A stretch of 64,000 nucleotides of DNA from Reticulitermes speratus (taxonomy: Eukaryota > Arthropoda > Insecta > Blattodea > Rhinotermitidae), in NCBI GenBank assembly GCA_021186555.1, contig JAJKFL010000011.1, positions 35,720,923 through 35,784,922 of the forward strand. Reading direction: 5' to 3'. The position numbers and the translations under genes were made by a program. Below are positions 36,061-47,125 of this stretch, piece by piece (the first letter of the stretch is position 1; every line of letters begins with the position of its first letter). Under the pieces are notes generated by a model. That model made no database searches. It saw only the letters and a list, made by a program, of their open reading frames with translations, and was not told the origin of the DNA.

Positions 36061-36729
36061 ATAGCAAACTGAAAGACAAATAATTTTGGAACAAAAGATA
36101 GAAGGCATTCCATCAGTTTAATCTGTTCTTAATATTTTTATAACGTTTATGTAATACAAAATATTATTTGTTTCAGATTTTGAAGCGAAAAATTTGATGC
36201 AACAAATTCGCAAGTACTTCTTATATGAATATATTCCTACATTGAAAAATACATTCGGAAGTGGCACCAGAGAGAGCTGCGTCGCTCAGCGGTCAATATA
36301 CGTCATACTGAGTGGGAACGAAGAAACAAGAAGATATATAAATCGGGTAGAAATATACTGAGACATTTGCTTTCTGCTAGCGTATATTTGTATATTTTAA
36401 ATCGAGGTACACAATTTCAACCCACTTTTCTCAATTTGATATTTTTAGGCACTATCGAAATGAAAGATGTGTAGGCCGTTTTTAATGTAAAGGAGCCAAA
36501 CATTTTTTACACGGTTGCAAAACTTGCTCTTCGTCTTCGAAGTAACAGTTGTGACAAAATCTGATAACAAGCACTTCGCATCGGACAACTAAAATCGCAG
36601 CATGTTGCTCTTTTTTTTCAGCTATTAAGCTCTCTCGTTTCAGAAGACACTGCAAACAATCCTTAGTCATTTTATGTCAATGTATCATAATGCTATGAGT
36701 TGTTCAATTTCACCATCATTTTAACTATT

Positions 36730-37075
36730 TGTTTTGTAACGTAACTAACCAACAACATACAGCGGAGTCATTCTTGAGAAGCTAAGAGTACCACATTTTA
36801 TGGAAACAGAAAGTTTATTTCCCTTTTCGCAACAGCCAGCTACTTATTTATATCCTAAGACAGGTCAATCCTGTCTAGGCCCTCCCAACCGATTCGTGCA
36901 ACATCCATTCTAATATTATCATTACATCTACGCCTAGTTATAAAAGGTCGTTTCTTTCTTTCTTTCTTTCTTTCAGGGTTCCCAACTAAAACCCTATAAG
37001 CACCTGTCCCCTTCTCAAAGTCTGCCACATGCCACGACCTACTAATTTTTTCTTGTTTTTTTACCCAAATAATAT
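36730..37075 (-). mobile_element. LINE 3' remnant in unit 3 intron 2
   Basis: Minus-strand decayed RT tail (gcttctcaagaatgactc, cctagacaggattgacctg, gggaaccctgaaagaaag). The equivalent insertion is found in unit 4 (48940-49270), unit 5 (61735-62045) and inverted in unit 1, so it predates all duplications. Confidence 0.75.
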
Positions 37076-37795
37076 TCTGTTTCCCGTGTATGTACCTGAC
37101 TTAATAAATTATTGTGCTGTGATTATTGTCTTAATCATTTCGAAAAATATGCATAGTTCAAAAAGTATATCTTTTACGAAAACTATTGGAGTTTCAAAAG
37201 TTTAAATTGTACTAATATCAGAAAAAGTAAGAAAAATTAGACGAAATTTGTGTAGAATTTCTACAGTTATTTTTACTAACATAATCATCTCTATATAAAA
37301 CAATGGTTTAAAACCGTACATTTTCCAGAATTTTGTACAACTTTCAATATATAAGATTCATTAATAGCTGTAACAGCTATATTCAAATAAAATAAAAATA
37401 CCAAATAAATTCTTACAGACATTTGTAGACGCATATTCATCTAGAGCCATCTGGCTGCCCTTCCTGTACACCAACACGTCCCTGGAGCAGTTCTTCACAG
37501 ACATCAACATTCCTTTCGACTGCCAGTTCCTGGTGGCTCAACCACAAGGTGACCACGTCGTCGTGCTGACCGAAGTGTATCGTGATAGCCCAACACTTCC
37601 TCTGCAGACGTACCGTTTTGGTAACTGGACTGCTGGTGGCGGCCTCACCTGGCCATCGCAGGGCCTCTACAGGAGGAGGAACAATCTACAGGGTCATATT
37701 ATTCATGCCACTCACAGAAAAGTAAGCGGAAAATTTCGATATGAGAGAAATAAATGCTCGTTTAATTAGGAAGTGCAAGTCAGATAAGCGTAAGT

Positions 37796-37813
37796 GGGGG
37801 GGGGGGGGGGGGG
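37796..37813. repeat. Run of 18 G
   Basis: Eighteen consecutive G just after the unit 3 exon C donor, absent from the paralogous intron. Its length may be unreliable in the assembly. Confidence 0.95.
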
Positions 37814-39511
37814 CAGGATATAAAGCTGCACATTCTGTAATATATGAAGATCTTGGTAAATGTAAATTTACAATGTTGGATATACTTGCTGGAGCATCCG
37901 GAACAGTTATTCAGACACTGATTAGCGATTCCGCATTACCCTCTTCATTAACTCGTATTACACCCGGTTATTCATTTCACGTTTGGTGTCTGTAACTCCA
38001 TATAAACACACAAAAACGTAACTCTTCAAGTAACTGCTTTCATCCGCCGCACAAACTTTTAATTACGACGTGCGTTTCCGTTGTGTCCCTCAGCTTTGCA
38101 AAACACCTTGACAGTTTTTTACGATTTCCAAATATGTTCTACAGAATATCACATCTTGCTTATGTCTGAGTGTATGTGTCTCATTATGTGTTACATAATT
38201 TATCGTTAGCTGTGATGCTGTTCCTTCGTGTTTAGCACGTATTTGTGTAAGTTTATTTAAGAGAGCCAAATAAGCAAATTGCTGGAATAAGTCACACAAT
38301 GATCACAAAATTACGACGATTGTTCAATATTAGAATAATTTAGTGCTATAATATTAAATAAATAACAAATAAACTCTATAACACACAGTTACTTGTTAAT
38401 GGTCACAAGTATGCTTATATTGCCCCACTCGAAATACATTAATCACAGAATTTGTCTTGTCAGATTATGCCGCTTCCTGAAACTTCCTACACAGTAACAG
38501 TGGCCTACATAATCTCTAAAAACAACCCTTACAGAGGGCTCATCAACTGGAGGTGAGATAATAAAATACGTATTATAGATCTATAAAGGATAGTTAATTG
38601 CGAGTACCCAGCAAAACCTCCAAGAATGAAAGACATGTATATCTATTCTTAGGACCTAATTCCTTGGTTAAGGAAATAATATGTGTAGTCAGCTTCTAAA
38701 GTTTCTTGTGCAGAACGTTCTAAGGTCAATATATGTACCTAAATAATTAACCATCAATCGATGAAAAAGGACTCAGATTACAAAATTTCCAACGAAAGAA
38801 GTTCACTAGAAAAGCTACTTGACTAATTTAAACAACTATGCGATATTACTACAAGCCATTTAGACCATAAAATCGACATTAATTACATTGTCACAAATGT
38901 AATTATGTCGAACTGTGAAATGAAGAAACAAAATTCATTATTCGTGTTCTGGAAATTCCGGGTCAAAACCTCCGCCTGATAACTAGATGCAATAGAGGTT
39001 CCTAGGTATTTTCCCTAGCCACACAAAATGACAATGCCTTCCGATACTTTATAGTCACACTGTCTCCGAAATCCATTATTCAAAATAGTTTCTTCTTTTA
39101 ATTTTATACAGCAAAACCTTTATTTTTGTGGTAAATTTGAAATATGGCGACATATTCAAAACCTTAATTTAGTTCAATTTCCTCCACAGGTTAGCACAGC
39201 TTCGTGAGAGAGGAATTCAGGCTAGAATCCGCCAGCAGTATGAACCCTCACAGCAACCGGAAGAACAACCATCTACTATAGATGTCAGCATGGCGACAGT
39301 AGCGCCAATTGTGGTTGTGCTTGCGGCTGGATATGTAATAGAAGTTTTCATAATGCTGATTGAGCGGTGTGTCCATGGAAATGTATTCAAATACTGGCCA
39401 CGTGAAAAATCTCTAATGCGGCCCAAAAAAGGAAACTTTGGTGGAAAATTAACGACTGCCTCAATTACTTTTGATCCATTCATCCATCAATCCATTTTTC
39501 CATGCATTTAA

Positions 39512-40408
39512 CTAATTGTCTTGAGTAAGTAACTCCATATATCACAGTCATTCTTCAAAACCCAGCATTCCCTTAGCTAGTCAGGCCATCCCCTAAACTT
39601 TACGGAACCGCATAGTTAATTGTGGTGCTCAACAGAGCCCGACACTTGTCCCTATCTTGAGCCGGATGAAAACATTCCACATAAAACCACGATATTTCTT
39701 TAAGACCCAATTAATTATATATTTACACCTATGTGTAAGTCATCTCTTTGTTTCGGGTTTCCGTATCAAAACCTCTGGATATATTTCAGTCCACTCCAAC
39801 ACGTGCCATATGCACAGCCCATCTCATCCACCTGTTTGCAGTACAGTACAAATCTTGAAGTTCCTCATTACGCAATTTTCTAATGTCACTTTCTCCCTTT
39901 TAGACACAAACATATGCCTCAACTACAGAATGTCAACTGCACGAATTACTTATTAAAACTCACGTTTGAATACTTAAGTTACTTAACTCTTTGTGCCTGC
40001 AAAATAAATTATATGTGAAAGTTGATGGAGGAGGAATAAGAAACAAAAATTATTGACAAATAAAGAGGAGGAGACACGTGGTAATTATTTTGTGCTGTGC
40101 TATTTCAATGTCAGGTGTTTTAAGCTCAAGATATTTCCAAAATGACTCTGATGTGAAGCATATTTTGTTGCACAGGGATTGAAAACTGGATGGGGAATTA
40201 CATTTTAGCGCCATTTTGAAATCAAATGGTGCTACAAAGATCAGTTGGCAGTCCCTTCTGCCCTAACCGCACACACACAACCTCACAAGCAACTTCCCTG
40301 ACACTCAAGCAGGAACAGACAGAACTGGTGATATATCATGGATAAAAAGAGGCAGTGGGAAATTTTAAATCTTTATAGACGCTTTTATAATTCGGGTATT
40401 CTGGGATG
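39512..40408. other. Unit 3 3' flank: decayed LINE tail
   Basis: Same block as 31299-32356, with a single gtaactccatatatcaca unit at 39528. No gene. Confidence 0.55.
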
Positions 40409-40525
40409 TTAGGCGATAAAGCCGGTTTACTTGCTTGCTTGAGGCCGGTAGTATAGAAGGAAGTTTCATAATTATGTTTGAAATAAACGTCAGGCGAAAT
40501 ATTTTTAAATCCTAGCCACCAATAA
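40409..40525 (+). pseudogene. Relic TM3 exon after unit 3
   Basis: Similar to 32357-32482 (gccggttta, ccggtagtatagaagga, tttcataattatgtttgaa, aatatttttaaat) but with stops and an internal deletion. Confidence 0.55.
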
Positions 40526-41151
40526 GATATTCCTGTATGTAATTCTTTTCATGTCTATGCGTGAAACATTCCCTGCCAATCTTATTCTTTTCTTAATTAA
40601 AGGAAACTGAGTGGCGTTACATGAAAAATGAAAGTCGTAAAATTTAATAAGGCTATCAATTGTCTAACAAAACAATTCTCATTCCTTTTTTCCTTCCTCT
40701 TCATTGGCCTCAATTTGACACGGAAATTTTAAACAGAATAAGCAAGTTTGACATGATTATTTATCAAAGAAGCAGTTGCACGGTTACTCCCATTTAATGT
40801 TCATTTCAATGTCAGCTCAGTCATTACTGTGACGCTGTACAAGCGATAAAAAACGCAGACAGTAGAAACTAATCACAATATCAATACGAATTGAAACATG
40901 TGCTAGTGAGGAAGCAGTAACTACAGACTACGTACATTTTACACAGTCCTGCCACAAGTTCAACTGATATGTTGATTGTGGAGACACACAAATACTGAAT
41001 ATCTCTACTACATACACCTGCTCCAAAATTTCAAGTTATATTTGCCACCAAATTCTTTACTTAATTCCAAAGAAACACCAAAGTGTTTGATGTTGTAAGA
41101 GGAGAACCATTTCTAATTTAGTCATAAAACTTCCATCGCCTTATGTTCAAA

Positions 41152-41308
41152 ATGCAGACATATAATATTGTTGTGTTACTATTGTTTAGTAGCACTGTGA
41201 GTGCTGGTTTAGAGAAAGTGTCAGAACAAGCAAAATTTATAGCTGATATTTATCAGCAGTTGCCAAGCAGTTGCATTTTCATCATAAACTCTGAAGAAGA
41301 ACAGCAAG
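41152..41308 (+). pseudogene. Orphan IR exon A (first copy before unit 4)
   Basis: 157 bases with the normal MQTYNIVVLLLFSSTVSAG signal peptide and gtgagaa donor, no lesion. Intron 1 follows to about 41775 and is then joined directly to intron 3 sequence (about 41790-42165, compare 37960-38320), so exons B and C are deleted. Penelope-like DNA comes next. It can only function if spliced to exons beyond 47 kb. Confidence 0.75.
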
Positions 41309-42169
41309 GTGAGAATAAATTTTGTATTATTTACATAAGTTGTTTGCTTTTAGTGAAGAAAAATGTACTTATAAAATCTTGGAGAGGATATTCTTGAGTT
41401 GGTATATCTAACACGAAAGATTTACTTAGAATTATATCACTTGAATGTGTGAGGGGTGAATATGTCTTGGAAATTGGAAGTTTGTCGCTTTCGCTCAAAA
41501 TATTTCCTTTTGTGTAGGCTCCTTTTTTCGCAGTTCGTAGTTTATTGGAATCGCTGAAATGTTCCTTTAACGATTCCGAGAAAGGTTAAAATTCAGAGCA
41601 TGTGTTTTGGATGAATGAATGTTTGCGCAAAAATGGTCGAGTGTTATTGACTAAGAAAATCGAAGTACTCGGAGGAAACATTGTCTCAGTGCCACTTTGT
41701 CAAACAAAAGTCCTACATGGATTGGCCTGGGACTGAACTCGGCCCTCCTTGGAGTGAGGTGGATGATTATCCGCATCCGCAATCCCCATTAAAGTAAAAT
41801 ACACCCTTTTATTCATTTCAAGTTTGCTGTCTGTAACTTCATAAAACACTCACAGTCTCTCTCTCTCTTCAAATAACTGCTCTCATTCGTCGCACAAACA
41901 GTTAATTATGATGTGCTTTTCCGTTGTGTCCTTCAAATTTGCGAAACACGTTTGCAGGCTTCTACAGTATTAACACATGTTCTTCAGAATATCACATCTT
42001 GTTTATGTCCAAACGTTATTGCTTACTGCACGTTGCACAATACTTTTTTAGCTGTGGTACTGCCTCTGATGCCCAAAAGGCAGAGATGTGCCTTTATTTA
42101 AGATAGTTAAAACAGTAAAGAGCTCGTATAAGTCACATCAAGGTCACAAAGTTAGGAAGAATCTTGACC

Positions 42170-43400
42170 TTTGTTTTCAAGTGTTTACTGTATGTAGCAC
42201 CTGCTTCAATTACGCTTATGAAAAACCCACAAAATACTTTATACAAGAGTTAGTTATAGACACTGAATATGCCATTAGACAACGTCATGAAAATAAACAA
42301 AATATTTATAGATTTGTTGCATGTCATAAAATAAAACAAACACAAAATACTACATCAACCAATACACTACATAAAAGAAAAAATTATGTCACAAATCAGT
42401 TACGTAAAAAATTAGAACAGAATAATCTCACTGTTACCTGAGCAGACAAAATAGAAACAATAGTCATCATAAACAAAAGCATACTTACTCAAAAACCAAA
42501 AGACTTTCTAAAAGACAACCATTTCACACAACTACAAAAAGACCTTATAGACAAATTCCAAAAACAACTACAACAAATTATACCAAAATGCAATAAAATA
42601 ATAGATAAACAACAGAAAAAATTACCTTTTGCAAATCAAATCACAACCACCAACAATGAATTCACAAATAAAAATTCAAAAGATCAATGAACCCATTAGA
42701 CCGTCCATTAACAATATCCAGGCACCATCATAAAAAATAGCTAAATTCTTTAACAAATGGCTTAAAGATCAACTTCTACTACCTAACACGTAAGTAACCT
42801 ATAACACTACACAATTAGCAAATGAGCTAATAAAATTAATATCACAGAATCAAGCAGATTAATTACGTTTGATATAAAAGACCTATATGTCAATATCCCC
42901 ATAGAAGAAACTAATAAAATCATGAAGATTCTACTGGCAATTAGAAAGATTGACAATATAACAATAACACAAGAGGTCACACTCCTGGTTACTATCTTAA
43001 GACAAAACTATCTGAAATCTGATAACAAATTTTACCAACCACAAAAAGGTGTTTCAATGGGGTCAACTATATCAGGATTAATTGCTGAAATATTTCTACA
43101 AAATTATAAACAACAATTAATGAAGGATACCCTAGATAGTAAAAAAAATATCTTTTACAATAGATATGTAGAAGACGTTCCAATTATATATGACCAAACC
43201 ACATTAAAAAGGACGATATTCAAAACTACATAAATAAAATTCAAAGCAACAGATGAAATCGATAGTACTATTAATTTTCTTGACCTCCTAATAACCAGAA
43301 GAAGAAACAAACTATCAATAAATATATACCGGAAACCAACTACCACAGATACAACGATACACTAAAAATCTAACCATCCATTACAGCACAAATTAGCAAG
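42170..43400 (+). pseudogene. Penelope-like element reverse transcriptase remnant
   Basis: Frames in order: KPTKYFIQELVIDTEYAIRQ, TLHKRKNYVTNQLRKKLEQN, DFLKDNHFTQLQKDLIDKF, ITFDIKDLYVNIPIEE (RT motif A), FYQPQKGVSMGSTISGLIAE (B-like block), YNRYVEDVPIIYD (catalytic box, YVDD changed to YVED), INFLDLLITRRRNKLSINIY and RKPTTTDTTIH. This order and the FLDLLI..YRKPT block are typical of Penelope-like elements. Several stops and shifts; the GIY-YIG endonuclease is absent. It is fused on its right to the leader of another exon A. Confidence 0.88.
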
Positions 43401-43440
43401 TGCCAAGTGACAAGCAAAGTCCCAGCCTCTTATTTTCCAA

Positions 43441-43590
43441 ATGCAGGCATATACTATTGTTGTGTTTCTATTGTCTAGTGGCGCTGTGAGTGCTGGTTTA
43501 TAGAAAGTGTTAAAACTAGCAGAATTTATAGCTGATATTTATTAGTAGTTGCCATGCAGATGCATTTTCATCATAAAATCTCAAGCAACT
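43441..43590 (+). pseudogene. Second orphan IR exon A, broken
   Basis: Encodes MQAYTIVVFLLSSGAVSAGL then TAG, with two further stops in place of the QQ pair and loss of the 3' end and donor. Its upstream leader matches that of unit 4. Confidence 0.85.
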
Positions 43591-43984
43591 TATTTGTTGA
43601 GTGGCATTTAAACATGAAATTCCATTCTAAGCCTCGGATATTTAAGGTGTCTCCTTTTTTCATTTCATCCCAAAAACAACAATTCTGTATGTAATTCTCT
43701 TCTTCCCTATGTGTGCTACACATCCTGCCAATATCATGCTTACTTAATTAACGGATATTTACTTTATATTAAAATACACGTACCCAAATTATTTGGTGAT
43801 CAATATGGAATTTCTGCTGAAATATGATTATGTATTCAAATACAAACAACACACCGACGTAACAATTCACATTCCTCGCCAGCGACCTAAAATTTGAATT
43901 GTAAATTTTAGTCAGTGTAGGCAAGTTTAAGCTCATAGATAGAGGTCATCTCGTAAAATGTCTATGCTGGCACAGACGGGATCT

Positions 43985-44154
43985 CTACGCATAATCGACC
44001 TTGGCGCAAGATATGTGTGAGTACTCAAATTTACGCCCCGGCCGCTTTACTCCCGGAAAGAGAAATATTGAGTAAGGGGGTGAAAAATCTCACCCTAATT
44101 GTGGCTCTATCTCCAAACCTTCCAGGTCGCAGCGAGTCGCTCTACTGTCTAAGG
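43985..44154. mobile_element. SINE-body fragment at the hAT target
   Basis: Contains tttacgccccggccgcttta and related words of SINE family 1. It ends with gtctaagg, the left target duplication of the hAT element. Confidence 0.45.
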
Positions 44155-44529
44155 CAGGGGTGCTCAAACTTTTGGAATTCACGGGCCAATTTGAAAATTT
44201 GGTACACGTCACGGGCCGTAAAATAGACAAGTCTTATATACAGCTTCTAGGCTCGAATTCAGAAGCAAAACCTAAGGGAAAATTTGTTGGGTAAAAACAC
44301 TTAAAACCAATTGCAGTGTTGTTCCATGTACTTTACTATAATGTGATTCTTTAATTTTTCAACTTACAAATATTGTTGATTCTGAATTCGACTCCACATA
44401 ATAACTTTGTTTTGTAAAACTAGGGGTCGTTTAGAAGGACGAAACCAACTGCATTTATAAGCAAATTTTATTACAATACAATAGCAATAAAAGGACTGAA
44501 ACATTTAGTTAATGAGAAAACTGAATCTC

Positions 44530-46418
44530 TTTATTTTTTATTAATAATTCAATGTCAGGAAATATTTCTGTGGTAGCTAATCGGAGGCAGTGCTCTAGAA
44601 GACAATCAGTAATTTTTGTCCTCAATTTTGATTGGAGTGCTTCATTCTGGAAAACATCTCTTCACATAAGTATGTGCTTCCAAAAGGGAGAAGATTCTTG
44701 TCGCATAAACTTTTAATTTACAAATTTTCCCTTTTCTACATATTTTTGGTAAATTCTAGGAGATACAATTCATCACATTTGATTTAGAGGTCTGAGTCAC
44801 ATAGAAGGTCCTAGAGTCTCCATCACATTCACAGGGAAGGGGTTAGTAACCACTTTCAGGGTCCTTTCTTGAGCGCTGAAATCTTGGAATCTCTCTTGAA
44901 ACTCGGTCTGGAGCTGAGATATTGCAGCCACATATTGAGGAGCATATTCTACAGACTGCAATTTCAACATTATTTAAAAATGAGTTAAATTCTGGACATG
45001 AAGATGGCACTTAAAGAGTTCTAATTTCATCTGAAAAGCTTTGATGCGATTAAACAGGACATGCACCAGTTGACCTTTTGTCTGAAGCTTCAAATTTAAC
45101 TCACACAAATGAGAAGAAATATCCGTAAGGAGAACAAAGTCGGCCAACCACTTCGGATCGTCGAACTCTGATACTAACTTGCCTTTTGCTGTCATGAACT
45201 CTTGGATGGCATCTTTCACCTAAAACATCCTCGTGAGCACTTTTGAACGGCTTAACCGTCGACCGTCGGAGAAGTAGACAACTTCGCCACGATCAGCATC
45301 CCATTCCGTCTGTAGAAAGTTTTGAAACTTCCCTCTGATGAAATTCACAACGTCTTTGAAACCTTTCATTGCATTATCTAAACCGAGATATCTGGCACAC
45401 AAGTTTTCCTGGTTAGTGATGCAATTGTGCTCAGGATAGGGACAGGTGGCGGGCTCTTGTGAGTGCGGTAATGAACCATCGGGTTCCATAAAACGCGGGG
45501 AATTTCTTGACTAGCTGATGACCTGTTAGCTTCTCAAGAAGGACTCTGCTCCATGGAATTAGTTAGTTAGATAGTTAGTGATGCAATGGTATCTGGTAAA
45601 TCTGCTAGTATCTATTTTTTGTGTTTTTTAAGTGCTACCAATCCCGCCTTTGTTCAGTCATAGCTCGGGCTCCATTCGTCGCCAAACCTGCGAGGTTTTT
45701 CAAACTGAGGTGATATCTAGCAAGAGTCGTTTTTGTAGCTACCAGAATGACTATTCCCTTCTTGGTTCCTTTCAAGGGACATAAATCCAACATTTCTTCA
45801 AAGACTTTCAGTTCGTCGTTGATCCCACTAATAAAAACAGCCACCTCAGCTATATCGGTTAAATCCGTGCTTTCATCCAATGTCAATGAGTAAAATTCCA
45901 TGCTAGCAACTTTGTTTTCAATGTCTTCTCAAAATTCAATGCCAGTTCTTCTACTCTCCTAGTAACAGTCATTCGAAACAAGCTTATATTTTTGAAGGCA
46001 TCAGTTTTGTTTGGGCACACAACTTCAGCTGCTGCTACAAAGCACTCCTTCACAAATTATCGATCAAAAAATGGTTTCGACATTTTGGCAAATGTTTGAG
46101 CAATAATATAACTAGCTTTGACATAACTGTCAACATCCTCCGATACTTCTTAAAAACTGATTGTTGCGATCTTAATGACTTTTTTAGAAGGTTCAGTTTG
46201 TCTGTGCGTACCTGACCATGGAGACTGGCGAACTTGGTTGAATGTTTTGTGTCATACTGTCTTTTCAAATTGTATTTCTTGACAGCGGATATTTATACCT
46301 GACATATTAAACAAACAGACTTTCCATCAGTTTCCACAAAGAAATATAAATCAGTCCATTTTTCGTTGAAATTGCGAGCACCTTCATTGTAAACACGTTT
46401 TTTGCTGGTGCCCGCCAT
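44530..46418 (-). pseudogene. hAT transposase (GTF2IRD2/ZBED-like type), broken
   Basis: Minus strand from ATG 46418: MAGTSKKRVYNEGARNFNEK, VCLICQ, LKRQYDTKHS (BED-type zinc finger Cys and His pairs), FYSLTLDESTDLTDIAEVAV (catalytic-core Asp region), MLDLCPLKGTKKG, then KGKLVSEFDDPKWLADFVLL, LNLKLQTKGQLVH, and the C-terminal dimerisation segment KFVNLKVYATRIFSLL up to about 44540. A stop after LICQ, frameshifts and the LINE insertion make it inactive. Confidence 0.85.
45426..45573 (+). mobile_element. Truncated LINE 3' end nested in the hAT
   Basis: Flanked by gttagtgatgcaat (45412-45425 and 45574-45587), a 14-base target duplication. It contains aaaacgcggggaatttcttg, gcttctcaagaaggactctg and an agttagttag tail, the plus-strand 3' end of the family at 27249. 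Confidence 0.88.
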
Positions 46419-47044
46419 TCTGAATTTATTAGTTCCTCGTATTAATTTTCTGGTAAACACTATAACTAGAAAGTACGATAAAACGTAGCAACGCCACCTG
46501 TGAGTACTCGTTTAGAAGCTGAGCTTTCCTGCTTAAAAGATAGGTGGTGTAGGATTTGCTGCACTTCATTATACGCTATTACATATATGTATATGTTTAA
46601 ATATTTTTTGGAAGCTTCGTCGTGTTCGCTGGCCAAAATTAAGTCTTCGGCGGGCCACAATTGGCCCGCGGGACATGGTTTGATTACCCCTGGTTTAAGG
46701 TATCCAGGCCATCAAGTTTCAGCTGATTATTTATTAAAGAATTAACTACACGCTACCTGTAATTAAATTTTAATAGGCAATATCCAACAGCAACATGTTA
46801 TTATCGTGACAAGTTGCGTTGTAACACAATGAAATGAAGTCGAATATAGAAAGTAATGATATTATCAACACAAAATCAATGTAACATGTTGTAATGAGGA
46901 CAACATCACGGCTTTATAGAGTCCTATCACAAGGTCAACTGTAATGTTGGGTTTGGTGCGACGTAATTTGTGTATATCTGCATTGCGTATAACTGCTGCA
47001 AGCTTTCAGGTTACTTTCCTCACAAAAGTTTGTGTTCAACTGTA

Positions 47045-47125
47045 AAAAAACGCCGAAGGTTTTGATGTTGTAGGAGAAGAACCTGTCCCAAGTGACACGC
47101 AAAGTCCGAGCCTCTTATGTTCCAA
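47045..47125 (+). promoter_or_regulatory. Conserved leader/core-promoter candidate of IR unit 4
   Basis: A block with ttttgatgttgtaggagaag followed by aacct and about 50 bases to the ATG is repeated upstream of exon A in units 3, 5 and the 41 kb orphan copy (ttgatgttgtaagaggagaa). Conservation suggests 5' UTR or core promoter; no TATA box at a standard distance was recognised. Confidence 0.4.

Larger units (their letters stand above)
33369..39511 (+). pseudogene. Ionotropic receptor unit 3, internally deleted
   Basis: Exons A 33369-33525, B 36177-36346 and C 37419-37721 are open and in phase (MQTYIIIVLLLSSGAVRAG; YFLYEYIPTLKNTFGSGTR; FGNWTAGGGLTWPSQG). D-G are absent. H survives only as its 3' part (about 38397-38552, with a stop). 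I starts at 39190 and is open, but the usual stop is lost, so the frame runs on to 39511. The deletion joins intron 3 to mid-H. TM1, pore and TM2 are gone, so no channel can form; a secreted amino-terminal fragment is conceivable only if A-C are transcribed. Confidence 0.85.
44155..46692 (-). mobile_element. hAT transposon, 2538 bp, with TIRs and target duplication
   Basis: Ends caggggtgctcaaac and (reverse complement) caggggtaatcaaac are terminal inverted repeats. Flanks gtctaagg (44147-44154) and gtttaagg (46693-46700) are an 8-bp duplication with one mismatch. It carries a broken minus-strand transposase and a nested 148-bp LINE scrap. Confidence 0.92.
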
